From Setophaga petechia (lineage: Eukaryota > Chordata > Aves > Passeriformes > Parulidae): a DNA stretch of 64,000 nucleotides. Below, in pieces: positions 13,748 through 25,300 of the stretch. The stretch lies in assembly GCA_024362935.1 (NCBI GenBank), contig JANCRA010000028.1, forward strand, positions 3,694,501 through 3,758,500, read 5' to 3'. The notes under the pieces were generated by a model. It did not search any database, had not been told where the DNA came from, and was given only the letters and a program-made list of their open reading frames with translations. Positions within the stretch are counted from its first letter, which is position 1, and every line of letters begins with the position of its first letter. Position numbers and translations under genes: made by a program.

Positions 13748-16700
13748 CTAATATTCTGCTTAAACTGTTGTGGCTTACTGATCTTCATAGAAGGTTGGTA
13801 ATTTGCTCCACGGGTCATAATCAAAACCACAGGGGCATTTTGGGCTCTGTGCCAGGGTCTCTGAGACCCCTGGCAGGGGTCTTGGCTGGTCCTGACACAG
13901 GAGTGTTCTTGGGTGGCTTGGTGTCACTTGGGTTCTGTGACAAAGGGCACTGATGTTCTGTTGGCAGTGCAGAACATGGGTTTGGAGCAGGGCTGCTCTC
14001 TACAGGACACAAGGCATGGCTGGGCACTGAGGTACTCCTTGCAGTGTTTCAGCTGGTACTTGTCACTAATTCTCAGTCCTTACCCAGCTCCTCTAAAAAG
14101 TCACTTCAGCTGAGAAGTTTCTGGAGGGAAATTTACTGGGGAAAAAGCCAGCCTGTTCTACAGAGATTCCTGTGCTTGAGTTCAGTAGGCTTTGATGGAC
14201 TCTTCTGGACTGGGACATTTTTGTTGTCAGTTTTGATTAGCTGGGCTCCTGGCATAGGGTGCAGTTTGCTTGCTTGTTTTAAAATGGAAAAGTGATGCTT
14301 TGAAGGCATTCAGTGGAAAACTGGGTAAAGGAAAATAGTTAAATACAGCTTTTCATCTGCTGCTTTATGTGGGCTTGAATTTTCTGTTTCTTTTGGTTTT
14401 CCTGCAGTGAGCTCAAGGCAGCTCCATGACTAGGTCTCCTAGCCTCTGCCACAGGATAAAGAATGACAGTCATGTGGTCCAGGAAGCAAAAATCTGAAAG
14501 GCTCTTGTGTGTTTACCAAGTGTTGTTTTCCAAGCAGCTATTGCAGCTCAAAGGTTCTAGGTGGCAAGAAAGGTTTGAACAAAAATGCAGAAGGTCCTTA
14601 TTGCCAAGATGAGCAGAAGGCAGAGAAGCTTAATGTGAGCAATTTCCCATGCAGAAAAAGGCTTCATTACTGATTTGTGTGTGACTAAGTTCAGTTGCTG
14701 AATAATGACAATAATAGAATTTTTACAGTGGACAGATATGCAATAATCTATTGGTTTTCTCCCAGCTCAATTCTAACATTTTGGCTGTTTGTGGATTAGA
14801 GAGTAAGACTGATTTGGCCTTTTTTCCTTTGGGGTGAGTGAAATAAGGCAGCTGCTTGTCAATATAGGCCTGATATCACCTGATCTTCTCCAGCTGGGTG
14901 AAATAGTGGAGTAAGAGCTGGAGTCACTGATACACACTTTGTGTGAGTAGTGCAACCACTGAAAACACATCATGCTTAGCAGGTTGGGAAGCACTTAATC
15001 AGGAGAAGGCACTTGTACTCAGAAATGAGAGAGTGAAATTGTGTAGAAAATTCTGTCAGCTAATGATCTGAAAAATATTTTGCAAAGGCTATTTTCTACC
15101 CTTACTTCTAATACATCTTACACTTTAATAGCCTGAACAACTGGAGAATCACACACATTAAAGTCACAGTTCACTTGGGACAATTTGTTTTGCAAGATAA
15201 TGAACTGTGTCAGCAAAAGTTTAGCACTTGCTCTAGGTGGGGCTGACAGTTCAGCTTTCTGGTAGCTTTGCCAGTAAAATGCCCATGGTCTGACTACATC
15301 TCTGTGAAATTCGGTAACCTGGGAGGACGTTATGCCATCATTTCTTCAAGTATCTTTTATTTAAGGCATTCTCAGGAGTAGCTTGGAAGGAAATACTGCA
15401 AAATACTGACAATTGATGTTTTTGAAGAGCTCTAGTCCTGTCACACCTTGGCAGCAGAGGTGAAGGTACCTTCAGCTCATTAAATCATTCAGCCCAGGTG
15501 GAGGTTTGTGTACCCTAGAGTTTTTCAGCCACAGTCTCAGGAGTGACATCCAGTCTGGTGGGTTTTTGCAGTCTGTAGTGCAGCTCATGCTGGCAGAGGA
15601 TGCTGTACCCCTGGTTTTGGGGGAGGCCTCAATGGTGCAGTTGGGAGCAGAGAGCCTTGGGAGTGCTCAGGAGCAGGGGAGGTTTCTGACCCTGGTGTTA
15701 CCCTGCCTCTGCAGAGGAAGAAGCAGAAGAGAGGTATAAATAGTTACTCTGAGATTGTAGGGGACAAATCTGTGAGAATGATGGAGATACAGACAGGGGA
15801 TACATCCAGTGTCAGGGAAGATGGGCTACAGGATCAGTGGGGAAGACAAGAAGAGACAAAAAGGAGAAAAGATGGACATAGCCACAAGGAGAATAGGAGG
15901 AGATGATGCAGTTTGAGCTGTGCTAGAGGGTGGCTGGGGTGGAGAGGAGGAACAGGCTGTGGGTGCTGTGTTTGTGGGCCAGCAGAAAGCAGCCACCTAG
16001 AGCACTTGCCCCTTGCACTGCCCACGAGGGTGCTCAAGGCAGCAAGTGCCTGCCAGACAGCAGCAGTGTCCTTCATTCAGAGCAGCTCAGGGCAGTGGAA
16101 AGGCCAGCTACATTCTCAGTGTATTCAGGAGGATGGGCTGGCTCTAGAGCAGCAGCATGTGCAGCAGGCCATGAAGCTCTGATACAATTGCAGTTTTTCA
16201 GCAGCTTTCAGTGCCCAAGATGGTAGTTGTACTGGTTTTGTTTCTGAGCATTTTGTTTAACTATTACTAAAAGTGCCTGTGGTTATTAAAAAACTCAGTT
16301 TACCTGTGCTAATTTACCTCCTCTTGTATGTGCATCATTCCAGGCTGCTGCTGTGAGCTCTGTTACAGTGCCCAGAGCTCTGGCACTGGGGTGGCACCTG
16401 GCTGAGTGGTGACTGTGGCTGGGGCTGCAGACAGCCCTGTCCTTCCCACTGTGGGAAGCTGGAGACTAAATAAAGCAAATGGCAGGAGTAGAAATACTGG
16501 TTTCATGAGATATTGGATTGTGTCCCTGCCTCTGACAACCTCTGTTTGGCAGCCTCCCACCTGCAGAGCACTCAATATTGCACCACTTTAAACTTTTTCA
16601 TGTGAAAAATAAATCCTCAGTTACTGTGCCAAAGTGGTTGAGTAGAGCAGGCTGCAGGATGATGATTTGTGAGTTGTGGGCAAGGAACCACCATTTTCAG

Positions 16701-17599
16701 CACCAGGTGCTAAATGGGTCTTTAACCTTCATTGTGGGGCTGGGGCACATGCATTAGCACTTCTCTTGGTTTGCAGCATTGCAGGATGAGCTGCTCCCAC
16801 TGGGGACTGAGCAGTGCTGTGGAGCACCATCCCTGACTGGTGATGAATGTATTGCCTTCCAAGCGTGGGTAACAGCTCCTAAATTCCTGTCATGGGAACT
16901 GCAGTAAACTGACCCTGTGGAGAAAATGTACAGGTAATGTCCAACTATACTGAGAAGGATCACACTTTTCATCAAGGGCACGGGTACAGGGAAGTTATAA
17001 AAGCTTAATAAACAAATAAGTAGTTTATTGATTATTAACTCAAGTGCAGATTGCTTTTACATGTTTGCAGGACCATCTGTGCCACACTTGGGAGAGACTG
17101 AGCTGCAGCAACTCCATCTTTAGTGTTTTCCTGCTCTCTTTCATCTTTAGGATCGGTTGGGGGCTCTGGGAGTGGAGAATCATCTCTAACTGTGTCTGGT
17201 TCAGAGGTCTGGATTTGTTTATTCTAAGGAAGAGGTCATACAAGTCCAGTACAAACACAATGCCTTTGTTCTGTGAGATGCTTCTCCTCTGTGCCTTCTT
17301 TCATACCCTGCTGTCCCATGGCATTTCACAACAACAGTGGGGCACAGCAGAGCTGAAAAACTTATCTGTCCTTTGATTTCTAGGACCCAAGCTTTGGAGG
17401 TCCAGTTCTAATTCTTACAAATTAGAGGTTGGCTGTGTCAAGGCAGCACTTTGGGAACAGAGTTGGGGAGGACAGCCTGAAGGCAAGAGTAAGCTGAAGG
17501 CATGCTGAGGTGTGAGGTTGCTGCTGGAGCTGTGGCATAATCCAGTTTTAAAGTTATTAGAAATGCATCTGCCTGAATTAAGGTGCAAACAAGACCATA
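13748..17599. other. Non-coding, no recognised feature
   Basis: No exon, RNA gene or repeat recognised. The 15.5-16.2 kb part is G+C richer and has overlapping short open frames without coding character. Confidence 0.55.
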
Positions 17600-18250
17600 T
17601 GCCAAGGTCAGTAGTATTTTTATTTAATATTAAATTAATTTAGGGTTTTATTTCATAGTAAATATGAGAGAGAGAGGAAAAGGGAAAAAGGAAGAGAAAG
17701 AAGTAGAAAAGAGGTGGGGGAACAGAAAGAAACACAGAATAAAGAAAATATCACCATTCCCTGGATCCCAGTGATGTTCCATTGATCCACTCCAGCTGGT
17801 CATCTTGGTGGTGAAGGTCCCCCAAAAAGCTCAGAATCTGGTGGATTCATGTATATTCAGGCCACGTGGGAATGCCCCAGCACATCCCTCAGGGCAGGGA
17901 CCAGGCTCTCACAGCACACTCTGGGTCTGTTGCATCTTTGTGCATCAGGAGCACTCCTGTGGTGCAAAACCCCAGGAATGAGTCTGGGGAGGGCTTTGGG
18001 GGGTCTTTGATGGGTTATGACACCCCCTTCTCTGCCTCTCACTTGCATGGCCCACGGATGGGGCCTGTGGGGCTGGGCCGGTTTGTGTAGGGAGGATTGA
18101 GTTCAGTGCCTCTGACCAGAGGTGACATCATCCACCCAAAACCTCCTTCTCCCCACCCCATTTCATGGGGAGGCTTTATAAACCTGGCTTCTGTGGGCTC
18201 CCCACCCCAACCCAGCCAGAGATGATTCTCAGTGCAGCTGCTGGGTTTGG
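17600..18250 (-). mobile_element. LTR-like fragment, minus strand
   Basis: Read on the minus strand there is a TATAAAG box (near 18175), then a GC-richer section, then pyrimidine-rich sequence and AATAAAACCC (+ strand about 17643-17652) followed by AATATTAAATAAA. That order looks like U3-R-U5 of a songbird LTR. I did not find terminal repeats or a duplication, so both ends are uncertain. Confidence 0.35.
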
Positions 18251-18472
18251 CTTCTTGTGGATGCATTCCTTTCCCTCAGCTTTGTTTGTTTCTCCCTAGA
18301 CCTGAGCTGATTGAACAATAGTGTCCCCTTTATCTTATCTAGGCAGCTTAACTTACAGTCCAAAGTTCCATTCAGGCATCTTCAAGGAGGTTTCTGTGAT
18401 TGTAGCATCTTTATACAGCTTTTGCTATAGTGGGTAAAACTCCTTCATTACAGTGTTAAAGGCATGAGCCAT

Positions 18473-18860
18473 TGTGGTCATGTTTGCAGGATGAGGGAAG
18501 AGATGAAAATCTTGACTCCATGTTTCAGAAGGCTGATTTATTATTTTATTATATATATTATAGTAAAAGAAAATTATATATTAAAACAATACTAAAAGAA
18601 GAAATTATTTCATCAGAAGGCTATAAAAGAAAGGAATGGAATGATAATAAATTCTTGTGACTGCTCACAGCCTCGACACAGGTGGCTGTCATTGGGCATC
18701 AAGTAAATCAACTCACATGGGCCAATCAAAGATGCACCTGTTGCATTCCACAGCAGCAGGAATTACTGTAATCATTGTTTACATTTCATTTCTGAGGCCT
18801 CTCAGCTTCTCAGGAGAAAAATCCTAGCTAAAGTATTTTTCAGAAAATATGTCCATGACA
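18473..18860 (-). mobile_element. Solo LTR, family A, copy 2
   Basis: A 388-bp copy whose + strand runs from TGTGGTCATG to GTCCATGACA. The flanking hexamers are AGCCAT (18467-18472) and AACCAT (18861-18866), a target-site duplication with one mismatch. The internal region is AT-rich with TATATATTATA. It shares CCAATCAAAGATGCACCTGTTG and the CTGAGGCCTCTCAGC block with the other copies. Orientation is minus. Confidence 0.88.
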
Positions 18861-19489
18861 AACCATTTCAGTCCCTGAGAGGCTGTGGGCCTGTCTGCCC
18901 ATGGGCTGACCAGCTCAGGAGGAGAGGGTAAAGCTGGGGAGCAGGGTGTTAGAACTCCTTCTCTGGGACACCCGTCATCTCTCTCAGTCAGTCCTTGCAG
19001 AACTTGTGTTTATTCTGAAGATGTCTGTTTTATTTCTTTACTTAAGAGCTTGTGCTGTGTTTCTGCTAAGCCCTGTCATGGTACTGACTTTTGCTTTTGG
19101 TTGTCTGCAATGTACAGTGAAGTTCCACTTTGTACTTCTTGGATTATGTCTGCAGAAATTAATTTAAACTATTCCTGTTTTCTACTTATCTTCTTTGCTC
19201 TCCTTTGCTTCTTATGCTCTGAAAGCAGCCAGAATGTATTTTTGCTTATATCCATGGTCTCTCTGGATTGGATGGAAATGTAAACTCATGGAGGCAAGAA
19301 ACACCTCTTGGAAACAAGTGCAGGGCCCTTTGGAGTATGGCTGTTTCTGCTCCATTTGCTGCAAGTGATCAGTTAAAACTTAGATTAAAGACTTAGGTTG
19401 TGCAAGCATTTAAAACCAAACTGCATGTTATATGAACCCACTCTCAGCTGGTGAGGCATGCTGATCATCTTGATGCTGCTTTTCTGCTT

Positions 19490-19524
<35 letters not shown>

Positions 19525-21576
19525 ATTAGCCCCTCACCTTCCTCTGCAGGGTTTTCTTTTCCCCATCTGTATGTCCTGCAGGGTGGGCAGATAGAAGCCA
19601 AGCCACAGTGGAGCTTCTGGCTCAACAATTGGCCATTCCAGACATCCTTGGGCCATGCCTTGTGCTGCTCGAGGGTCTTGAGAAGCTGCAGAAGTGGCTG
19701 TGGGTTGAACCCCCACCATCTCTGTCAGGGAGGGAGGTGGTGGCTCTGACAGAGCACAGTGGGTGCTGCCTGCTCCCAGCTGGGCAGTGGTTGCTTCATG
19801 GGCTCCCACTGGGGCCAGCTCTGCTCCATCAAGGCTCCTGTCCTGGCCCCCATGCTGCAGAGCTTTTGCACCCTTTAGTGGTTACTGCTTTGGCAGAGTT
19901 TAGATGAGCACTGCTTGCCCATTTTCTTTCATACAGACTAATCTGAAAAACCTTTTAGCTGGTGGTATTTTCCATTATAGAATGGGCACACAGGCTGTGT
20001 GCTGTGTTGGAAGGAAAAGATCATCTTATTCTTCTGTTTCTCCCTCTTTCTAAACATTTGCATTTCTGTTGATGAGGATTTGCAGTAATGCAGATACCTC
20101 TTGATGCATTCCAGGATAGAGTAAACACTCTGTGGGAGAAGTTCTTTGCTTATAACTAATCATTTATTCCCCCTAATTTGAATGGAAAGCAACATTTTAC
20201 TTATCTTTTTAAACTGTCAGCTTAATTCTGTGTTTGTTACCAGTGTAAACTCTTGTCTCTGGAGCATTCTGAGCAATTTGCAAACAGAGAAGTTACACAT
20301 ATTGTGCTCAGCACAAGTAGGCAGGGGCCACTGGGTTGATGGAATGTCAGTTCTCCTTACTCAGCCCAGGCAGATTTTGGCATACCTGGAGCTGCAGGTG
20401 ATGTTAATGCAGTCTGAGAGATGCTGCTAGCAGTTTGCATCGTGGATTGTGCAATACCTGTAATCAATAGGCTATTAAAGAGACTACAGGCTCTCTGCTG
20501 CTGGGTGATTTCAGATAATGCATTAAATACAGCTGGGAGTGACAGGGCTGACTACCACAGACTGGCTGTATTTTACCTGAAGATCTTTCATCTGTGGGGT
20601 TTTTTTGTTTACACGGTGTATATTACAGATGTACACAGCTCTCCTCACCAGGCAGGGACAGCAGGGCACTCTGTGAGTGTAGGAAGGAGGTGGTTATGCC
20701 CTGCAGATTCTGTTGTAAAAGCCAGGCAGGAATTAGGAGCAGGGCCTTTTAGATGGAGAGCTGGGATCCAGTGAGATGCTTTGCAAGATGATCTGTGGCA
20801 GACACTGGTCCCAGCCCCCAAAGCTGGTATTCTGTGCCCCAAATGGAGCTCCTCTTTGCTGGAGGTTGTTTAAAAATACATGTCAGTGAAACAGAGCTCA
20901 CAGGCCTCCTTGGCAGAGGGCCCATAGCTAATCACTAGAGATTTCACAGTGAAGTTTTTCAGAGTGTCTGTTTGATTAATGGTTCATATTTTGCTGATCT
21001 GAGACTTTTTATTTTAATTCTTGAATTTAATACATATTACTTATATGACTTAAATATGTTTTAATTCCATCTTAAATCAGTGGAACAATCTTTACAGTGG
21101 AGTTGGCTTTTTTTTTTTGCACAGCAGCAGCAGCATGTTTGCAGAGGCTCGTGCTTGGACATGCAGCTGGTTAGTAGGATTCTTCACAATCCCGTTGTAT
21201 GCACTTCCCTGGAAGTCTCTTAAAAGTAAGAAACCAAAGAGCTCAGAAACACCATGGAGCTGAACCTCAGTGCATTATGCCTCAAGGCTATGAGGGATAA
21301 CCCTGCTGCTCTCCCAGGAGAGAGGTTTGGTATGTCAGGCTGTCGCAAAGGTATGTGCAGAGAGGCTGGGTGGGAATGGGAATGCATGTTTGGGTCCACT
21401 CAGATCACCTTGCAAAGTCCAGCTGGTTTCCCTTGGCCAAATTTTGAGTATGTCAGAGTGAAACCTTATTTTTACAAGTTCGCACAGTCTGTATGCTGCT
21501 CCCTTCCGTTTAAATTAAACATCCTTTTCTTTCCCCCAGGCAGGAAAGCCCCCGGGCGCGCTCCCATTGTGGCAGC
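18861..21576. other. Non-coding; poly(T) run
   Basis: Apart from the T27 run, nothing is recognised. A strong acceptor-like tract (tttctttcccccag) ends at 21540, just before the minisatellite. Confidence 0.55.
19494..19520 (+). repeat. Poly(T) run of 27
   Basis: An uninterrupted T homopolymer (poly(A) on the minus strand). No retrogene body or target duplication is recognisable next to it. Confidence 0.95.
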
Positions 21577-22318
21577 GCTGTGTGGGGACAGGCTGTGTGG
21601 GGACAGGCTGTGTGCTGGCTGTGTGGGGACAGGCTGTGTGCTGGGTGTCTGTGCTCCTCCTGTGTGGGGACAGGCTGTGTGGGGACAGGCTGTGTGCTGG
21701 CTGTGTGCTCCCTGTGAGGGGACAGGCTGTGTGGGGACAGGCTGTGTGCTCCCTTGTGGGGACAGGCTGTGTGCTGGCTGTCTGTGCTCCCTGTGTGGGG
21801 ACAGGCTGTGTGCTGGCTGTCTGTGCTCCCCCTGTGTGGGGACAGGCTGTGTGCTGGCTGTGTGGGGACAGGCTGTGTGCTGGTTGTGCCCCCTGTGTGG
21901 GGACAGGCTGTGTGCTGGCTGTGTGGGGACAGGCTCTGTGCTGGCTGTGCCCCCTGTGTGGGGACAGGCTGTGTGCTGGCTGTGTGCTGGCTGTGTGGGG
22001 ACAGGCTGTGTGCTGGGTGTCTGTGCTCCCCCTGTGTGGGGACAGGCTCTGTGCTGGCTGTGTGGGGACAGGCTCTGTGCTGGCTGTGTGCTGGCTGTGT
22101 GGGGACAGGCTGTGTGCTGGGTGTCTGTGCTCCCCCTGTGTGGGGACAGGCTCTGTGCTGGCTGTGTGGGGACAGGCTCTGTGCTGGCTGTGTGCTGGCT
22201 GTGTGGGGACAGGCTGTGTGCTGGGTGTCTGTGCTCCCCCTGTGTGGGGACAGGCTGTGTGCTGGCTGTGTGAGGACAGGCTGTGTGCTGGCTGTGTGGG
22301 GACAGGCTGTGTGCTGCC
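21577..22318 (+). repeat. GC-rich minisatellite, 26-bp unit with 104-bp higher order
   Basis: The array is built from GTGTGGGGACAGGCT and GTGTGCTGGCT modules (26 bp together) with inserted GTCTGTGCTCCCC modules. The marker GGGTGTCTGTGCTCCCCC recurs at 22015, 22119 and 22223, an exact 104-bp period equal to four 26-bp units. The first two 104-bp copies look identical. Long open frames on both strands result from the lack of stop codons in the unit. Confidence 0.95.
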
Positions 22319-22361
22319 ACTCCGGCACCAGGGCCGCAGCAGCAGCCGCAGCCGGTGCTGG

Positions 22362-25300
22362 GTAAGCAGTGCCCCTCCGTCTGTTCAGCTGTGCATTCCT
22401 CAGGATGCCTTTTCCCCCTGCTTTGCACACATGCACGAGGGAGGCGCTGCTGTCCAAGTACAGCCGTGCCCGAGGGTTCATTAACAAGGGATTTAACACT
22501 TGTGCCATGTTTGCCCGCAGGGCTTTGATCTTGAGAAGGGCACTCAGTAGCAACACCACTGCTGCCATAGCACGGGCCTTTATCCCCAGCACCTGGGGCT
22601 GGAGGCTCAGCAGGGAGGAGCTTTGAAATGAACCGGGAGTTTTTCTCCTGAAAACATGAACCTTTGTCTCAGTTAAATGTGTGTTGGCTGTTTTTCAGTA
22701 CTACAAGTGATCAGTTATTGTAAAATCCCTAAGTAGTTTGTATTTTGGAGAAATGTGTGACAAATGCAAGTAAACCTACTGCTTTTGACACTTGTTTCTC
22801 TTAATATTTTCAGTCCTGAATGACAAATGGACTGTATTCTTTGTGGTTAGCACGGACTAGTTGCAGAAGAAGTCTCATGCATTCATGCCTTCACAGCTCT
22901 AAACAACTTCTCAAGCCACCTTTTCCAGCAAATTTCCTCTTCCTGTGGTTAATGGTTGAAGATCATAATAGCTAGGTGGCAGAAGTCCACAAAACAAGGC
23001 AGTATTCTCCATGTAATAATATATCTTAGTACATTTGTTAAGTTTTTGTATGCCATTCCTTCTCCCCTACCTGCACTACTTCAGTCCAGCTCTAACACTC
23101 TCATGCCAGCTAATTAGTTTTCATGTCTTTGCTTCCTCTTTGTCCTGCTTCCCTGGGTTTTTGCTCATGTTCACAGGAGCAGCCCTGCCAGGCTGTGCTT
23201 CCACAGGGGGCTGCAGTTGCTGCCTCCAGAGCACTGCTGTCAGTAGTGGGGTCTGCTCTGTGCTGCAATGGCTTTTAAAGCCAGCAAGTCTGTCCCTGAG
23301 CTGACACAGTGCTCTCCAAGTGCCTGCATTTGTTTGTGTTTTTTCTTTCTCCACCTTCCCAGGGTTGTTTTTGTTCCTGTGTGTGACACCAGTGAAGTGC
23401 ACAGCCCGCTGCCTTCCCATCGAGGTAGTCCAGGGTTTGGTTTATTTATAGGTCAGGAGAGCATGAGTGGCACTTCCAGGTTTAGGGAGGTGGAAGAGAG
23501 AAACAACAGAAGGGAGCAGCTTGCTAGCAAAGAAGAGATTATTTGTCAGATTATGTCTCTTGCTCTTCCTGGAATCAGCTCATTTGTTTGAGAGGACCAG
23601 CATGAGAAAGGCAGGAGTGCTGGGAGTGCTGTGTTTGTCAGGAATGCTCTGTGCTGGGATTACAGCAGCACATAGGGCCCTTGCCTAAACTGGGGGTGAC
23701 ATGATATGGGAGCTTGTGGTGTGCCACTGAACTGATTTTATTTCTGCCTTCTTTGGCTCTCTTTAGGTTCACAGATAGGAAGTGTAGGAAAGGAAATATT
23801 TCTGGCTTCTGGAAACTTTCTTCTCTTTTTTTATGTAGCGCATAGTCTGGAAGCAAAAGTCTTTGTTGCTCTGCCAGTATGGCTGTTAAGAAGAAAAGAT
23901 AAAAATATGCCAAAGAAGATTTTAAAGAAGCACCAACAGGCAGTGATCTTACCAGCAGATAAAAAAAGCCCTTCAGTTTTTCCTCAGCATCTCTTATGTA
24001 GTGCTTCTTCCCCACCCTCTTATTTTTGCCTTCTGAACTATCACTGTGAGATAGGAAAAAAAAACCCCAGTATTGAGAAATTTAGTGTCTGCACAGAATC
24101 ACAGCCTGTCCCTTTAAACTACAGAGAAGCCTTAGTGGAATTTCTATTCTGGGAATAGTTAATTCTGTTTGAGGTTGGGCAAGAGAGAAGCGCTCACAGG
24201 CTTAGTAGCAATATTTTTACTCCATTTGTTTTTTCTCTTAAGGATTTGCCTGCCTCATTTAATGGAAAGTGCATTTATTGATCAATCTTCCACTAAGGAG
24301 AAGATCTTGAAGAAAAAAGAGGGTGAAGGAAAGAAAGAAAAACAACCAAACAAAAAGCCAAAAGACAGTATTTGTAGCTGTAGTGCTGTTATGTAATAGC
24401 CATTATGTAATGTCTGTTGGTGCCAACTAAAAATATACTGGAAGATAACTTCCAATTCATTGAAGCATTTAACTAGCATCATCCCAGGGTTTCTGGTTCT
24501 GGATCCAGCCCCTTCTGCAGATGTTGCAAAGAGCTTACAAGTCCCCTAGGTAGCACAACAACCCATTCTGTCTTTTATCCTTCTTCTTATCCGCTCCTGA
24601 TTTCTTTCTTATAACTGGAGTTTTATAAATGGTAAATCCCTCTTTAGGTCACCTCTCTGCATACCCCACTGACCATGCCATTGGTCCATAGAGCCTCTCT
24701 CTGTGCTTTGTTCTGCTAAGCTTTAAATGTCTGTGGCAGAGCCTGGGTTTCAGGAGAAGTTGAGCATAAAGCGTGGCAGGGATTAGATTTTGCAGCAAGC
24801 ATTGAAAACTTGACAGCTTCATAGGTAGTGTTTTACAGGAGGTTGTTCTCCTGTAGCTGAGCTGCAGCTAAAAATGCCTTTTCCATCCTTAAGCCTCCCC
24901 TTGAAGTGCCAGCAGGACCTGCCTCCATGCCCTAATGCTCAGTGCAGCTGCAGTTGCAGAAGTGAGCACCCCCAGATACCCACAGCTGGCTCTGGTGTGA
25001 TGCAGAGCAAGGTTTGCCCTTCCTCTCTGAAGCACAATGTCTGTGCAGAACCTGGAGTGCCCAGGCTGGGCAGTGCTGCAGGATGGAAGTGCCTTGGCCA
25101 GGGCTTGAGGGCAGTGGCAGCATCTTTGGCTGTGATGCCCTACACAGGGTGGGTGTGACAGCTGTGGCCCCCTTGACAAGGGAACATGACAGGCTGCTGA
25201 AAGTGACCCAAGGAGGAGCAGCAGGGAGGTGAGCCAGACATCAGCACTGAGCTCCATCACTGATAGAGACCCAGCAAGGTTTCTTGATTTGGACAACTAA

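Noticed and set aside
20042..20096. Possible CASTOR2 exon 2 (a VDED-like stretch near 20070)
   Set aside because: The reading does not continue into EEGFLE and lacks the preceding FFSLTETPEDY and a proper donor.
21254..22592. Four long open frames (300-360 codons, both strands) over the minisatellite, Cys-Gly-Asp or Pro-Thr-Gln-Pro-Ala-His rich
   Set aside because: They arise because the 26-bp unit has no stop codon in several frames on both strands. There is no independent coding evidence.
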